Shown piece by piece: positions 43,959 to 53,390 of a DNA stretch of 64,000 bases (its first letter is position 1; every line of letters starts with the position of its first letter). Location of the stretch: NCBI GenBank assembly GCA_016235425.1, contig JACRLC010000016.1, positions 106,672 to 170,671 of the forward strand, given 5' to 3'. The notes beneath the pieces were generated by a model. That model had not been told where the DNA came from and did no database searches. It saw only the letters and a list, made by a program, of their open reading frames with translations. Both the position numbers and the translations under genes were made by a program. Source of the stretch: Chloroflexota bacterium. GTDB lineage: Bacteria > Chloroflexota > Anaerolineae > Anaerolineales > Villigracilaceae.

Positions 43959-44978
43959 ATGCCACCTGTAAAACGTGCCAATAGCATTGATGTCGCCCGC
44001 CAGGCCGGTGTCTCACGGACAACTGTTTCGTTTGTCTTGAACAATGTCCCCGATGTCACCATCAGTGACTCCACGCGTAAACGTGTGCTCGAGGCCGCCA
44101 GGTCGCTCAACTATCATCCAAACGCCGCCGGGCGAAAACTCGTCAGTGGGAAATCACGCACCCTCGGCCTCGTCCTGTGCCAGTCGCCTGAACAGGTTTC
44201 GGCAGATGCCTTGCTTCCGCAGGTTTTGCTCGGGGTGGAGCAAGCCGCCATTCAGCAAGGCTATCAGGTACTGCTCAAACCTGTCGAACCGAACGCTCCC
44301 CTCGGATACACAAAAATCGTAAACGAAAACTTTGTAGACGGAATCCTCCTCTCAGGTCCGCGCGAGAACGATCAGGAAATCATTCGACTTCACGAAGACG
44401 GATTCCCCGTCATGTTGATGGGACAACTGCCCGATAGCTCAATCCCGTTTGTGGACATTGACGCATCCGCGGGGGCCGAAACTGCCGCGAAACATCTGAT
44501 AGAGTGCGGCCACCGACGCATTGCCATGATCACCAACGCCCCCCTCACATTTACTTCCGCCCAACAACGACGTGATGGCTACGCGCGCGCGTTGGAAGAA
44601 TCCGGTTTGGCCATGGACGAGTCTCTGGTAAAAGAAGGCAATTACACGCCCGCCAGCGGTTACGCGGCCATGACCGAACTGCTCGCCTTATCTTCCCCGC
44701 CCACAGCCATATTCGTCGCTAGTGACGTGGTCGCCATGGGGGCGATGCTCGCCGCAAAACGCGCCGGGCTTTGCATCCCGCGTGACCTGGCACTGGTCGG
44801 CTTCGATGACATTCCTCTCGCCGAATACTTTGACCCGCCTCTCACCACCGTTCACTTGCCCGCATTCGGTTTGGGCCTGGCCGGAGGTGAACGCCTGATC
44901 CGCCTCATCCAAAATGAAGGCCTGGACGAGGAGGCGGTTTTGATGCAATCAGAATTGATAATTCGCGAATCGGCATAA
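43959..44978 (+). CDS. LacI-family transcriptional regulator
   Basis: 339 residues. The N-terminal helix-turn-helix and hinge are standard (IDVARQAGVSRTTVSFVLNN, then HPNAAGRKLVSGKS), followed by a periplasmic-binding-protein-like sugar domain with the SGPREND, GFDDIPLAEYFDPPLTTVHLP and ASDVVAMGA segments. It should repress the divergent-type target by binding TAACACGTGTTA and be released by a sugar. It lies 130 nt upstream of the sugar transporter operon. Confidence 0.93.
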   Translation: MPPVKRANSIDVARQAGVSRTTVSFVLNNVPDVTISDSTRKRVLEAARSLNYHPNAAGRKLVSGKSRTLGLVLCQSPEQVSADALLPQVLLGVEQAAIQQGYQVLLKPVEPNAPLGYTKIVNENFVDGILLSGPRENDQEIIRLHEDGFPVMLMGQLPDSSIPFVDIDASAGAETAAKHLIECGHRRIAMITNAPLTFTSAQQRRDGYARALEESGLAMDESLVKEGNYTPASGYAAMTELLALSSPPTAIFVASDVVAMGAMLAAKRAGLCIPRDLALVGFDDIPLAEYFDPPLTTVHLPAFGLGLAGGERLIRLIQNEGLDEEAVLMQSELIIRESA

Positions 44979-45021
44979 GAAAGAGCCGAGGGAACGAACG
45001 ACGTTTTTTATCACCCGCTAC

Positions 45022-45033
45022 TAACACGTGTTA
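45022..45033 (+). promoter_or_regulatory. LacI-type operator before the sugar ABC operon
   Basis: TAACACGTGTTA, identical to the palindrome at 43932-43943; the substrate-binding gene begins 75 nt later. Confidence 0.78.
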
Positions 45034-45108
45034 ACGAAAGGAGGTGAGTCCCCTCAAAATCTGGTTCGGCAATGTGTCCATGAAAATAATATTTAGGAGA
45101 AAGAGAAC

Positions 45109-46392
45109 ATGTCTAAAATAACCAAACTCATAGCCGCACTATTGCTGGTCAGCCTCGCGCTGGCCGCATGCTCGCCGGCTCAACAAGGCGGCGGTGGCGG
45201 CACCGGCAACATTGACTGCATGGGTGCGAAATCCGGCGACGAGATCAGCATGCTGTATCAGTGGTCAGGCGTGGAGGAAACCAACCTAAACACAGTGTTA
45301 CAGCCCCTGGTTGATTCGTGCGGCATCGTGCTGAAACCGGAGTCCACGCGTGATCAGGCGCTGCTCGATACACGTGTCAATGCTGGCACTCCGCCCGATG
45401 TTGCATTTTGGAACGTATCACAGCTTGTGCAGTATCAGGATCAACTCAAAGCAATGGATGAACTCGGCGCAAATCGTGAGAGTTACGCCGACTTCTTCGT
45501 CAGTCCTGGCACGATCAATGGCAGGTGGCTGGGACTCCCCGTCAAAGCCGATGTCAAGACAATCATCTGGTACAGCCCGGCCAACTTCGAGGCCCTAGGC
45601 TATACCGTGCCAGCCACCTGGGATGAACTGGACGCGTTAGTGGAGAAGATGACCGCTGACGGAAATGTGCCCTGGAGCATGGGTATCGAGTCCGGTGATG
45701 CCACCGGTTGGACCGGCTCGGACTTTATTCAGGATATCCTCCTGGTTCAGCAGGGTCCGGACTATGTCATGAACATCATGAATGGCAGTGTTCCTTACAA
45801 TGACGCGGGCGTCAAGCAGGCTTACGAAACCTACGGCAAGTGGGCCACGGATCCCAAATATGCCGTGGGCGGCGCGCAAGGGACACTATCTACTGGCTTC
45901 AAAGATGCCATTTTCAAACCCTTCGCCGATCCACCGGAGGCGATGATGGTCAAACAATCGGGCTTCGCGGGTGGTGAGATTGCCGCGCAGTTCCCCGATC
46001 TCAAGCAGGGAACCGATTACGACTTCTTCATCGTTCCTGGCGCCCAGGGTTTGCAAGGCGGCGCGGACTGGATGATGGCCTTTAGCGACAAACCGGCGGT
46101 CAAAGCACTGGTGGCATACCTTTCCTCTGCAGAGGGAGGCGCCAACTGGGCCAAGGCGACCTTTGGCCTCTCGCCCAACAAGGGCGCACAGGGCAACTAC
46201 GTGGATCCGGCGCTACAGAAGCTTGGTGATGCTCTTGCCACTACCAAGGGCTTTACTCCTGATATCGGCGACACCATTCCCGGCGGCTTCGGTAGCGCGG
46301 AATGGAAGGCCATTGTAGATTACCTCAATGGCGGTGATCTGGATAAAGCTCTGAGCGATGCGGCGGCTGTACAAGCTGAAGCATTGAAGTAA
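45109..46392 (+). CDS. Sugar ABC transporter substrate-binding lipoprotein
   Basis: 427 residues. Lipobox ALAAC is followed by a Gly linker, then a family-1 solute-binding protein fold with typical segments: PDVAFWNVSQLVQY, WLGLPVKADVKTIIWY, and the C-terminal PGGFGSAEWKAIVDYLNG. AGGAGAAAGAGAAC precedes the ATG. It should bring an alpha-glucoside or oligosaccharide to the permeases encoded next. A hairpin (46412-46437) in the gap after it may fix mRNA ratios. Confidence 0.92.
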   Translation: MSKITKLIAALLLVSLALAACSPAQQGGGGGTGNIDCMGAKSGDEISMLYQWSGVEETNLNTVLQPLVDSCGIVLKPESTRDQALLDTRVNAGTPPDVAFWNVSQLVQYQDQLKAMDELGANRESYADFFVSPGTINGRWLGLPVKADVKTIIWYSPANFEALGYTVPATWDELDALVEKMTADGNVPWSMGIESGDATGWTGSDFIQDILLVQQGPDYVMNIMNGSVPYNDAGVKQAYETYGKWATDPKYAVGGAQGTLSTGFKDAIFKPFADPPEAMMVKQSGFAGGEIAAQFPDLKQGTDYDFFIVPGAQGLQGGADWMMAFSDKPAVKALVAYLSSAEGGANWAKATFGLSPNKGAQGNYVDPALQKLGDALATTKGFTPDIGDTIPGGFGSAEWKAIVDYLNGGDLDKALSDAAAVQAEALK

Positions 46393-46411
46393 TAGGCCGC
46401 CATTCAGAATT

Positions 46412-46437
46412 GGGGACGTCCCAAGCGGGGCGTCCCC
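46412..46437 (+). promoter_or_regulatory. Intercistronic hairpin
   Basis: GGGGACG / CGTCCCC arms with a GC-rich loop, between the binding-protein and permease genes; typical spot for a stem protecting the upstream mRNA. Confidence 0.6.
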
Positions 46438-46458
46438 ACCCCCTTACAGGAGGAACCT

Positions 46459-47490
46459 ATGGCATCGCAAGATATTCCCAAGGTTATGAAGCAGCCCCGT
46501 CTCGGAAGAAAAACAGACGAACGCAAGACGGCATCACAGAACGTTCCCAAGATTATGAGGCAGGGCAATCTGGCCCCCTGGCTTTACCTGCTTCCTGCTT
46601 TGCTGGTGATGTCGTTCTTCATTGTCTATCCGATGATCAATACCGTTGCTTTGAGCTTCAGCAACAAGGATGGCACTGTCTCTGCTGCGACGACCTGCAT
46701 CGCCGGTAATCCCTGTTGGGGCGTTTTTGAGAATTACCGTTACGCGCTGACCTCTGAATTCGACTTCAGTTCTCCTGTATCTTTTTGGAACACTTTTTGG
46801 AAATCCTCATTCGGAAACAACATCAAGTGGATGTTCCTGATGACCGCCGGGACAGTAGGCATCGGGCTGGCTTTTGCGGTGCTCGCGGACCGAGTCAAGT
46901 ACGAGCCTCTGGCAAAGGCGGTCATTTTCATGCCCATGGCCGTTTCCTTTGTAGGCGCTGGCATCATCTGGAAGTTCGTCTACGATTATGGAACGCGGCA
47001 GGTACAAATCGGACTGCTTAATTCCATCATCACTGCGTTTGGGGGAGACCCGGTAGCCTGGCTATCCACACCGGGCCTCAATACCTTGATGTTGATCGTC
47101 GTGGGAATTTGGATCTGGACCGGCTTTTGCATGACGATCCTTTCCGCCTCGCTGAAATCCGTGCCAGATGAGATCCTCGAAGCCGCGCGCGTGGATGGCG
47201 CCAGCGAATGGACGGTGTTCTGGAGGATCATGGTTCCCATCATCACGCCTACGATCCTCGTCGTGATCACCACGATGGTCATCAATGTTTTGAAATTGTT
47301 CGACATTGTCTACGTGATGACCGGCGGCAACTTCGGCACCAACGTGATCGCCAACCGCATGTACACGGAGATGTACAAGAACTTCAACGCAGGCCGAGGC
47401 ACGGCAGTAGCCGTCATCCTTGTCCTCGCCATTATTCCCTTCATTTACTACAACATCAAGCGCTTTCTGGCACAGGAGGCAATGCGATGA
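46459..47490 (+). CDS. Sugar ABC transporter permease (MalF-like)
   Basis: 343 residues. About six membrane segments; the EAA loop is EAARVDGASEWTVFWRIMVPIITPT. A short loop with two Cys (TCIAGNPC) precedes TM2. AGGAGG precedes the ATG. The stop overlaps the next permease ATG (ATGA). It should form the channel with the MalG-like partner. No ATPase gene follows, so an ATPase from elsewhere (MsmX-type) must be shared. Confidence 0.92.
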   Translation: MASQDIPKVMKQPRLGRKTDERKTASQNVPKIMRQGNLAPWLYLLPALLVMSFFIVYPMINTVALSFSNKDGTVSAATTCIAGNPCWGVFENYRYALTSEFDFSSPVSFWNTFWKSSFGNNIKWMFLMTAGTVGIGLAFAVLADRVKYEPLAKAVIFMPMAVSFVGAGIIWKFVYDYGTRQVQIGLLNSIITAFGGDPVAWLSTPGLNTLMLIVVGIWIWTGFCMTILSASLKSVPDEILEAARVDGASEWTVFWRIMVPIITPTILVVITTMVINVLKLFDIVYVMTGGNFGTNVIANRMYTEMYKNFNAGRGTAVAVILVLAIIPFIYYNIKRFLAQEAMR

Positions 47491-48674
47491 ACCGCGACAG
47501 GGTCAACCGTATATTGGCGCGAATCCCAACCCATCTCATCGTTATCGGCACCATCCTCATTTGGGTCATCCCAACGCTTGGTCTGCTGATCACGTCATTC
47601 CGTCCGGTGCAGGATGTCAACACTTCGGGCTGGTGGACAGTTGTCGCACCCCAAAACGTGAGCGGGCCTTACGTTCAGTACTGCGCCTCCTGTCATGGTG
47701 CGGATGGGAAGGCGATTCCAGAAGCGGATCTATCGGACCCAAACCTGATCGCCAGGTATCCGCGCTCACTTCAACTGATGGCAATCCTGCGCCAGGATAT
47801 CAACGGCAAGCCGCATATGGGGGATGTCCCACTGCCCACATCGCAGGAGGCCGCTGACATTGCGGCTTATCTCCGCAACTACTCATCGGGGCAGGCCGGG
47901 ACAGCGCGTTTCACAACCAGCAACTATGTGGATGCGCTGGTGGGCTATCGAGGCAGGGCCAGTTATTTCCAGGATTGCCGGGAAGGCACGCAGGCATTGG
48001 ATCTCAAATGCAACGCCAGCGACTTGTTGAATCCGCGCGGCATGGGACGCGCCTTTCTGAACAGCCTGTTGGTGACGATACCGGCTACCGTTTTGCCGAT
48101 CCTCTTTGCGGCGTTTGCCGGCTATGCTTTTGCGTGGCTGCACTTCAAAGGACGTTTCCTTCTGTTTGCCATCCTCGTCGGGCTTCAGGTGGTTCCTCTG
48201 CAAATGACCCTGGTCCCGATCTCACGGATCTATGCCCAACTGGGACTCAATGGAACATTCCTCGGCGTATGGCTGTTTCATACCGGCTTTGGCCTGCCCT
48301 ACGCAATCTATTTGATGCGCAACTTCCTCGGTTCGCTGCCAAGCGACTTGTTCGAGGCCGCCTATCTCGACGGCGCCTCACACTGGACGGCCTTCCGGCG
48401 GCTTGTCATTCCATTGGCCATGCCCGCGATTGCCTCGCTTGGAATCTTCCAGTTCCTCTGGGTCTGGAACGACCTGCTGGTTGCCCTCGTATTTTTGGGC
48501 GGCACAACCCCGGTCATGACCTACCAGATCAGCAACATGGTCACTTCGCTGGGCGCAGGCTGGCATTTGTTGACAGCGGCAGCCTTTTTATCCATGCTGC
48601 TTCCGATGGTCGTGTTTTTCTCGCTTCAACGTTACTTTGTGCGCGGCATGATGGCCGGCGCAGTGAAAGGTTAA
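47487..48674 (+). CDS. Sugar ABC permease (MalG-like) with inserted c-type cytochrome domain
   Basis: 395 residues from ATG 47487 (ATGA overlap with the previous permease). TM1 (about 16-35) is followed not by the usual short loop but by a cytochrome c-like domain (about 58-134): haem motif CASCH (residues 66-70, nt 47682-47696), typical GADGKAIPEADLS, candidate axial Met in KPHMGD (Met111) and the helix SQEAADIAAYLRN. The loop then resumes with RFTTSNYVDAL, and TM2-6 with EAAYLDGASHWTAFRRLVIPL (EAA loop) are normal. Topology puts the haem domain outside the cytoplasm, where cytochromes c mature. Two more Cys (164 and 175) follow. Role unknown; perhaps redox-gated uptake or electron-transfer docking. 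Confidence 0.88.
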   Translation: MNRDRVNRILARIPTHLIVIGTILIWVIPTLGLLITSFRPVQDVNTSGWWTVVAPQNVSGPYVQYCASCHGADGKAIPEADLSDPNLIARYPRSLQLMAILRQDINGKPHMGDVPLPTSQEAADIAAYLRNYSSGQAGTARFTTSNYVDALVGYRGRASYFQDCREGTQALDLKCNASDLLNPRGMGRAFLNSLLVTIPATVLPILFAAFAGYAFAWLHFKGRFLLFAILVGLQVVPLQMTLVPISRIYAQLGLNGTFLGVWLFHTGFGLPYAIYLMRNFLGSLPSDLFEAAYLDGASHWTAFRRLVIPLAMPAIASLGIFQFLWVWNDLLVALVFLGGTTPVMTYQISNMVTSLGAGWHLLTAAAFLSMLLPMVVFFSLQRYFVRGMMAGAVKG

Positions 48675-48758
48675 TATTTTTGGAGTGCAGGCAAACGCCA
48701 GCATACCGCAGTGCGGCACTTAGCTGGCTGACTCCATAAAAATGCTGATTTTTTATTG

Positions 48759-50558
48759 ATGGATCAAGGAACTCAATTTCTCAATCTGTTGAAAAACCAG
48801 ATTGACATTACCCATGTCCCATTCAGCGCGCGCGGCTCCCGTTTGCTCGTATACCAGGAACCTGGACAAAGCCGCCTGCTGGTAAAACTCGCCGAGCGGC
48901 TCACCTGCCTGGACCCCGATCCTGAAGCATATTTGCGCCGCCCACCATTCATCCGCAGCCTCGCGTTTGTTGACGAAGCAGGTGACTCCCTCGAATTCGA
49001 AATAAACACCTCCCCGGAGGCCTTGTGCTTTCAAACCCGCATCGGTGAATTCAAAGTTGCGTTTCAGGATAATCACACACTTGCCATCGGCCTGCCGCCG
49101 GGCATGACAACCGGGGTCAAATTCCACATAAACCCGGATATGCGATTCGAGCTCGACACCGGCGGCGAAATAAAATCCATTCGCAACTTCGCCTACAAAA
49201 CAAACGGCCAGGTTCTCAAAAATCACGCCGCGCCTGAGGAGGATGGATATTCCATTGAATTCCTTGTGCGCGCGGATGAAGATTGCACGGTCACATTCCA
49301 CATCAGCAGTTCATTTGACTTGCAGCACCAGCCGCTTCCATTTTCAGAGATTACCGCGAACGCAAGAGCCCGATGGCAAGAGTGGTTCAACCTTGCCCCG
49401 CCGGTAGCCGAGTCCTATCATCAGACATACGCCTGCGCCTGGTGGGTCATGGCCTGCAATCTCCTCAGCCCGATGGGCAAATTGGGCTACGAATGTACTG
49501 CGCCGTCGAAATCCACCTACATTGGAGTATGGCTTTGGGACAGCGCCTTTCACGCCATTGCCTACCGCCACATTAACCCCGAACTTGCCCGCGACCAAAT
49601 CCGCGCCATGCTCGCGTACCAGCTTCCGAATGGCATGTTACCGGATGCAATTCACGATGAAGGCATCGTAACGGAGCTCGGGCACCCCTTTCATGCCGAA
49701 GTCACCAAACCACCCATCCTTGCCTGGGCCGCGATGAAAATCCACAACACCTCACCGAATCCGGATTTTCTAAAGGAAATTTACGCCCCCCTTTCCCGCT
49801 GGAATGCCTGGTGGTTCAAGTTTAACGATGACGATCAAGACGGCCTGGCTCAATACAATCACCCCTATTCCTCCGGCCTCGATGACAGCCCGCTTTGGGA
49901 TTACGGCCTGCCGGTCGAATCGCCGGATTTGAATAGCTACCTCTGCATCCAAATGCGGTCTTTGGCGGAAATGGCCGAGGCGCTGGGAATGACCGAAGAA
50001 GCTGGCATGTGGAGGTCCCGCGCAGAAGCGATTGTCCAGAGGATGATTGACGATCTCTGGGATGAGGAATCCGGCCTCTTCCGCGCGGTCCATGACGAAA
50101 AACCGATCCCGGTCATTACGCCCTTCAACCTGCTTCCGTTATGGACAGGCCGCCTCCCCGAAAAAATTCGCGGCAGGCTGATCGCGCACTTGAAGAATCC
50201 GCGCGAGTTTTGGGGGGAATACGCCCTTCCCACAGTGGCGCGCAACGATCCCGCTTACGATCCCGAAACCATGTGGCGCGGACCGGTGTGGGCCAACATC
50301 AATTACTTTTTTATCGAAGCATTGCAGCAAACCGGCAATGATTTGCTCGCGAAGGAACTGCGCGACAAAACGCTCAACATGATCATGAATCAGCCCGGTA
50401 TCTTCGAATATTACAACGCAGAGACCGGACAGCCCCCGCCGCGGGCAGGCGGCATGTTCAGCTGGACCGCCGCTGTTTTCATTGACCTTGCAATCCAGGC
50501 AACGGCCTCGCAATATATCACTCACATACCGCAGAATGTCCCGCGGGATGTTGCATAA
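48759..50558 (+). CDS. GH63-like glycoside hydrolase with (alpha/alpha)6 barrel
   Basis: 599 residues from ATG 48759. An N-terminal beta-sandwich (about 1-200) is followed by a barrel with KSTYIGVWLWDSAFHAIAYRH, MLPDAIHDEG, GLDDSPLWDYG and FWGEYALPTVARNDPAYDPETMWRGPVW. The pattern resembles GH63-type enzymes including mannosylglycerate/glucosylglycerate hydrolases, which cleave alpha-glucosides or compatible-solute glycosides. No signal peptide, so it acts in the cytoplasm on imported sugar. It lies 84 nt after the permease and 46 nt before a trehalose-synthase-like gene. Confidence 0.82.
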   Translation: MDQGTQFLNLLKNQIDITHVPFSARGSRLLVYQEPGQSRLLVKLAERLTCLDPDPEAYLRRPPFIRSLAFVDEAGDSLEFEINTSPEALCFQTRIGEFKVAFQDNHTLAIGLPPGMTTGVKFHINPDMRFELDTGGEIKSIRNFAYKTNGQVLKNHAAPEEDGYSIEFLVRADEDCTVTFHISSSFDLQHQPLPFSEITANARARWQEWFNLAPPVAESYHQTYACAWWVMACNLLSPMGKLGYECTAPSKSTYIGVWLWDSAFHAIAYRHINPELARDQIRAMLAYQLPNGMLPDAIHDEGIVTELGHPFHAEVTKPPILAWAAMKIHNTSPNPDFLKEIYAPLSRWNAWWFKFNDDDQDGLAQYNHPYSSGLDDSPLWDYGLPVESPDLNSYLCIQMRSLAEMAEALGMTEEAGMWRSRAEAIVQRMIDDLWDEESGLFRAVHDEKPIPVITPFNLLPLWTGRLPEKIRGRLIAHLKNPREFWGEYALPTVARNDPAYDPETMWRGPVWANINYFFIEALQQTGNDLLAKELRDKTLNMIMNQPGIFEYYNAETGQPPPRAGGMFSWTAAVFIDLAIQATASQYITHIPQNVPRDVA

Positions 50559-50604
50559 CATCAGTAAATCATAAACAAAAGGATAGCTCTAATTCAGTAA
50601 AATT

Positions 50605-52212
50605 ATGAACGAACTTTGGTATAAAGACGCCATTTTCTATCAAGTCTATGTGCGTGCATTTTATGACAGCGACGGAGATGGTCATGGAGACTTGCGCGGC
50701 CTGACTCAAAAATTGGATTACCTGCAGGAACTCGGCGTGGACTGCCTGTGGCTCATGCCCATTTATCCCTCACCGCTCAGAGACGATGGCTACGACATCG
50801 CCGACTACTACAACATCCACTCAGATTACGGAAACCTGGACGACTTCAAAGCCCTGCTCGAAGCCGTTCACGCGCGCGGCCTGCGTCTCATCATGGACCT
50901 GGTGCTGAACCACACATCCAACGAGCATCCCTGGTTCCAGTCTGCCCGCGCCGACCGCAACTCCCCTTATCGCGGCTACTACGTCTGGAGCGATTCCGAC
51001 CGGAAATATCTCGATGCGCGCATCATTTTCATTGACATCGAGCCTTCCAATTGGACATGGGATCCGCTTGCAGGCCAGTATTACTGGCACCGCTTCTACG
51101 CTTCCCAGCCCGACCTGAATTACGATAATCCCGCCGTGCAGGAAGAGATGCTCAACGTGATGAAGTTCTGGCTCGATCTCGGCGTGGACGGGTTTCGCGC
51201 CGACGCTGTCCCCTATCTCTTCGAGCGCGAAGGCACGATCTGCGAAAACCTGCCTGAGACTCACACATATTTGAAAAAATTGCGCGCCTCCATGGATGAG
51301 CATTATCCCGGGCGCATTTTGTTGTGCGAGGCCAATCAGTGGCCGGAGGATGTTCGTGCCTATTTTGGAGACGGCGACGAATTCCACATGGGATTCCATT
51401 TTCCGATCATGCCGCGCATTTTCATGGACATCAAAAAAGAGCGCGCCAATGACATGCGCGATATCATGAGGCTTACTCCATCCATCCCCGAGAACTGCCA
51501 GTGGTGCATTTTCCTGCGCAATCACGACGAGCTTACCCTGGAAATGGTCACACCGGAAGAACGCCAGTGGATGTGGAAAAAATACGCCCCCGAACCGCGC
51601 ATGCGCCTGAATCGCGGCATCCGCCGCCGCCTGACTCCCCTGCTCGATAATGACCGCAAAAAGATGGAATTGATCCACTCGTTGTTGTTCACCCTGCCGG
51701 GATCGCCGATCATTTATTACGGTGATGAAATTGGCATGGGGGAAAACATCTGGCTCCCCGACCGCAATGGAGTTCGGACGCCCATGCAATGGAACGCCGG
51801 AAATAATGCGGGATTTTCGGAAGCACCCGCACAATCCTTATACGCGCCCATCATTGACAATCAAGCCTATGGGCCGTTGAAGATCAATGCCGAATCACAA
51901 GAACGCGATCCGCAATCGCTTTGGAACACCATCCGGCGCATGATCGCCCGGCGCAAGCAACACCAGACCTTTGGCTGGGGAGACCTCAAATGGCTGGACT
52001 GCCAGAACGAGCACATCGCCGCTTTCAGCCGCACATATCAGGGCAAGAGTGTATCAATTCTTCACAACCTGAGCGCGTCTGGTCAAACAGCTAAGTTGGA
52101 CAACATCAAAAAGACTTTAATGAGAGACATCCTATCTGAAAAGGCTTTTGAAGTGAGGGATGAAAAATTGGTTCTCAAACTAAGACCCCATGAGTATTTG
52201 TGGCTGGAATGA
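50605..52212 (+). CDS. GH13 enzyme, trehalose-synthase-like
   Basis: 535 residues. The start [23 protein letters not shown] and the four GH13 regions are clear: [19 protein letters not shown] (nucleophile Asp), [12 protein letters not shown] (acid/base Glu) and FLRNHDELT. The pattern fits trehalose synthase TreS (GH13_16), which interconverts maltose and trehalose. There is no fused maltokinase. It lies downstream of the GH63-like gene in the LacI-regulated module, so maltose/trehalose use is the best guess. Confidence 0.87.
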   Translation: MNELWYKDAIFYQVYVRAFYDSDGDGHGDLRGLTQKLDYLQELGVDCLWLMPIYPSPLRDDGYDIADYYNIHSDYGNLDDFKALLEAVHARGLRLIMDLVLNHTSNEHPWFQSARADRNSPYRGYYVWSDSDRKYLDARIIFIDIEPSNWTWDPLAGQYYWHRFYASQPDLNYDNPAVQEEMLNVMKFWLDLGVDGFRADAVPYLFEREGTICENLPETHTYLKKLRASMDEHYPGRILLCEANQWPEDVRAYFGDGDEFHMGFHFPIMPRIFMDIKKERANDMRDIMRLTPSIPENCQWCIFLRNHDELTLEMVTPEERQWMWKKYAPEPRMRLNRGIRRRLTPLLDNDRKKMELIHSLLFTLPGSPIIYYGDEIGMGENIWLPDRNGVRTPMQWNAGNNAGFSEAPAQSLYAPIIDNQAYGPLKINAESQERDPQSLWNTIRRMIARRKQHQTFGWGDLKWLDCQNEHIAAFSRTYQGKSVSILHNLSASGQTAKLDNIKKTLMRDILSEKAFEVRDEKLVLKLRPHEYLWLE

Positions 52213-52278
52213 AAACGGGTTTTAGAAGCTCACTTTACGAAAGAACTTGCCAAATATTTATGATATTTATCTAATATA

Positions 52279-52307
52279 TTGACAAAGCAAGCCTCGGCGG
52301 GTATACT
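52279..52307 (+). promoter_or_regulatory. Promoter of the SufR-like gene, leaderless
   Basis: TTGACA (52279-52284), 17-nt spacer, TATACT (52302-52307). The ATG at 52316 begins 8 nt after the -10 box, so the message is probably leaderless. Confidence 0.85.
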
Positions 52308-52315
52308 CGCGAGAT

Positions 52316-52933
52316 ATGAGTGCCACGCGAGACAAAATTTTACAGACTCTCTTACGCAAACCGCGCTCGACCATTAACGAACTGGCCGAGGCCGTTGGCA
52401 TCAACCCCATTTCCGTGCGCCACCACCTGACGAATCTCCAAATGGAAGGACTGGTTCAAGGGCAGGAAGAGCGCCATGGGGTGGGACGCCCGCGTTTGAT
52501 CTACATTTTGACAGAAGACGGCATGGAGAAATTCCCCACGCGCTATTTGCGCCTGACCACCCGCCTCCTCGCCCAGATGAAAGAGTCCATGCCTGCGCCC
52601 GTGGTAAGCAAGTTGTTCAACCAGATCGCAGAAGACCTTGCCAGCGAATACGCCGAGCAGATGAAGGGCTTGAGCATGGAGGAACGCCTCGATTTCGTCA
52701 AGGAAATGCTCGCCCAGGAAGGCTTTACCGTTGAATGGGAAAAGAAGGACGGGCTATACCAGATCCATGAGATTTCATGCCCGTACTATCAGATCGGCGT
52801 TGCCCACCCCGAAGTCTGCACGGTTGACCAGACCCTGATCTCGAAAATGCTCGCGCTCCCCGCCAGCAAAGTCCAGTGCATTTTGGACGGCGGCGCGCAC
52901 TGCACCTACGTCGTTCAGGCTGGTAAGAACTGA
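52316..52933 (+). CDS. SufR-like iron-sulfur cluster-sensing regulator
   Basis: 205 residues. A winged helix (about 1-70, STINELAEAVGINPISVRHHLTNL) is followed by a C-terminal region with four Cys (155, 168, 188, 196) that can bind a cluster, as in SufR proteins controlling suf genes. The next gene (SufT/MIP18-like) is 31 nt downstream, which supports a role in Fe-S assembly control. Confidence 0.83.
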   Translation: MSATRDKILQTLLRKPRSTINELAEAVGINPISVRHHLTNLQMEGLVQGQEERHGVGRPRLIYILTEDGMEKFPTRYLRLTTRLLAQMKESMPAPVVSKLFNQIAEDLASEYAEQMKGLSMEERLDFVKEMLAQEGFTVEWEKKDGLYQIHEISCPYYQIGVAHPEVCTVDQTLISKMLALPASKVQCILDGGAHCTYVVQAGKN

Positions 52934-52964
52934 AAAAAAATATCAAAAATTGCCCGGAGAAATG

Positions 52965-53315
52965 ATGACTGAAGAAAAGACTCCCAACCAAATCAAGTGG
53001 ACGATCCACGACACCCACCCTGATATGGTCGAGCCGTTGCGCGCCCGCCTCTCGGAAGTGGTTGATCCCGAAATCGGCATGAACATCATCCAGCTTGGGC
53101 TGGTCCGTGACGCCGAAATCGAGAACGGCGTGGGACGCTTGAAGATGATCCTGACCACCCCATTCTGCCCCTACGGCCCGGCCATGATCGAAATGACCAA
53201 GGCCAAAGCCGTCGAAGGACTCAACATGCCGGTAACGATTGAAATGGGCATGGAAATGTGGGACTTCTCGATGATGGAAGATCCATCCGCGTTGGATTGG
53301 GGAATGTACGCGTAG
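52965..53315 (+). CDS. MIP18/SufT-type Fe-S assembly protein (DUF59)
   Basis: 116 residues from ATG 52965, four nt after GGAGA. LRARLSEVVDPEIGMNIIQLGLV and LTTPFCPYGPAMIEMTK are the core of the MIP18 family, which matures Fe-S proteins; the conserved Cys is Cys in TPFCPY. Co-transcribed with the SufR-like gene. Confidence 0.85.
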   Translation: MTEEKTPNQIKWTIHDTHPDMVEPLRARLSEVVDPEIGMNIIQLGLVRDAEIENGVGRLKMILTTPFCPYGPAMIEMTKAKAVEGLNMPVTIEMGMEMWDFSMMEDPSALDWGMYA

Positions 53316-53352
53316 GTAGTTGGGTGGTTCAATAGTTTGGTAGTTTGGGTAG
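53316..53352. repeat. Heptad-type TAGTTTGG repeat
   Basis: GTAGTTGGGTGGTTCAATAG-type run directly after the stop codon and before a terminator, a relative of the runs at 34055 and 60738. Confidence 0.6.
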
Positions 53353-53354
53353 CG

Positions 53355-53390
53355 AAAAAGACACCGTCCATTTTGAACGGTGTCTTTTTT
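53355..53390. terminator. Two-way intrinsic terminator
   Basis: AAAAAGACACCGT...ACGGTGTCTTTTT, between the convergent SufT-like and XRE-cupin genes. Confidence 0.9.

Noticed and set aside
47208..47486. N-terminal extension of the second permease
   Set aside because: This part overlaps the first permease in another frame and is rich in His and Arg; the ATGA overlap at 47487 gives the normal start.
53316..53352. Heptad run as part of an attenuator for the SufT-like gene
   Set aside because: It lies after the stop codon, and similar runs occur in unrelated contexts, so it is treated as a dispersed repeat.
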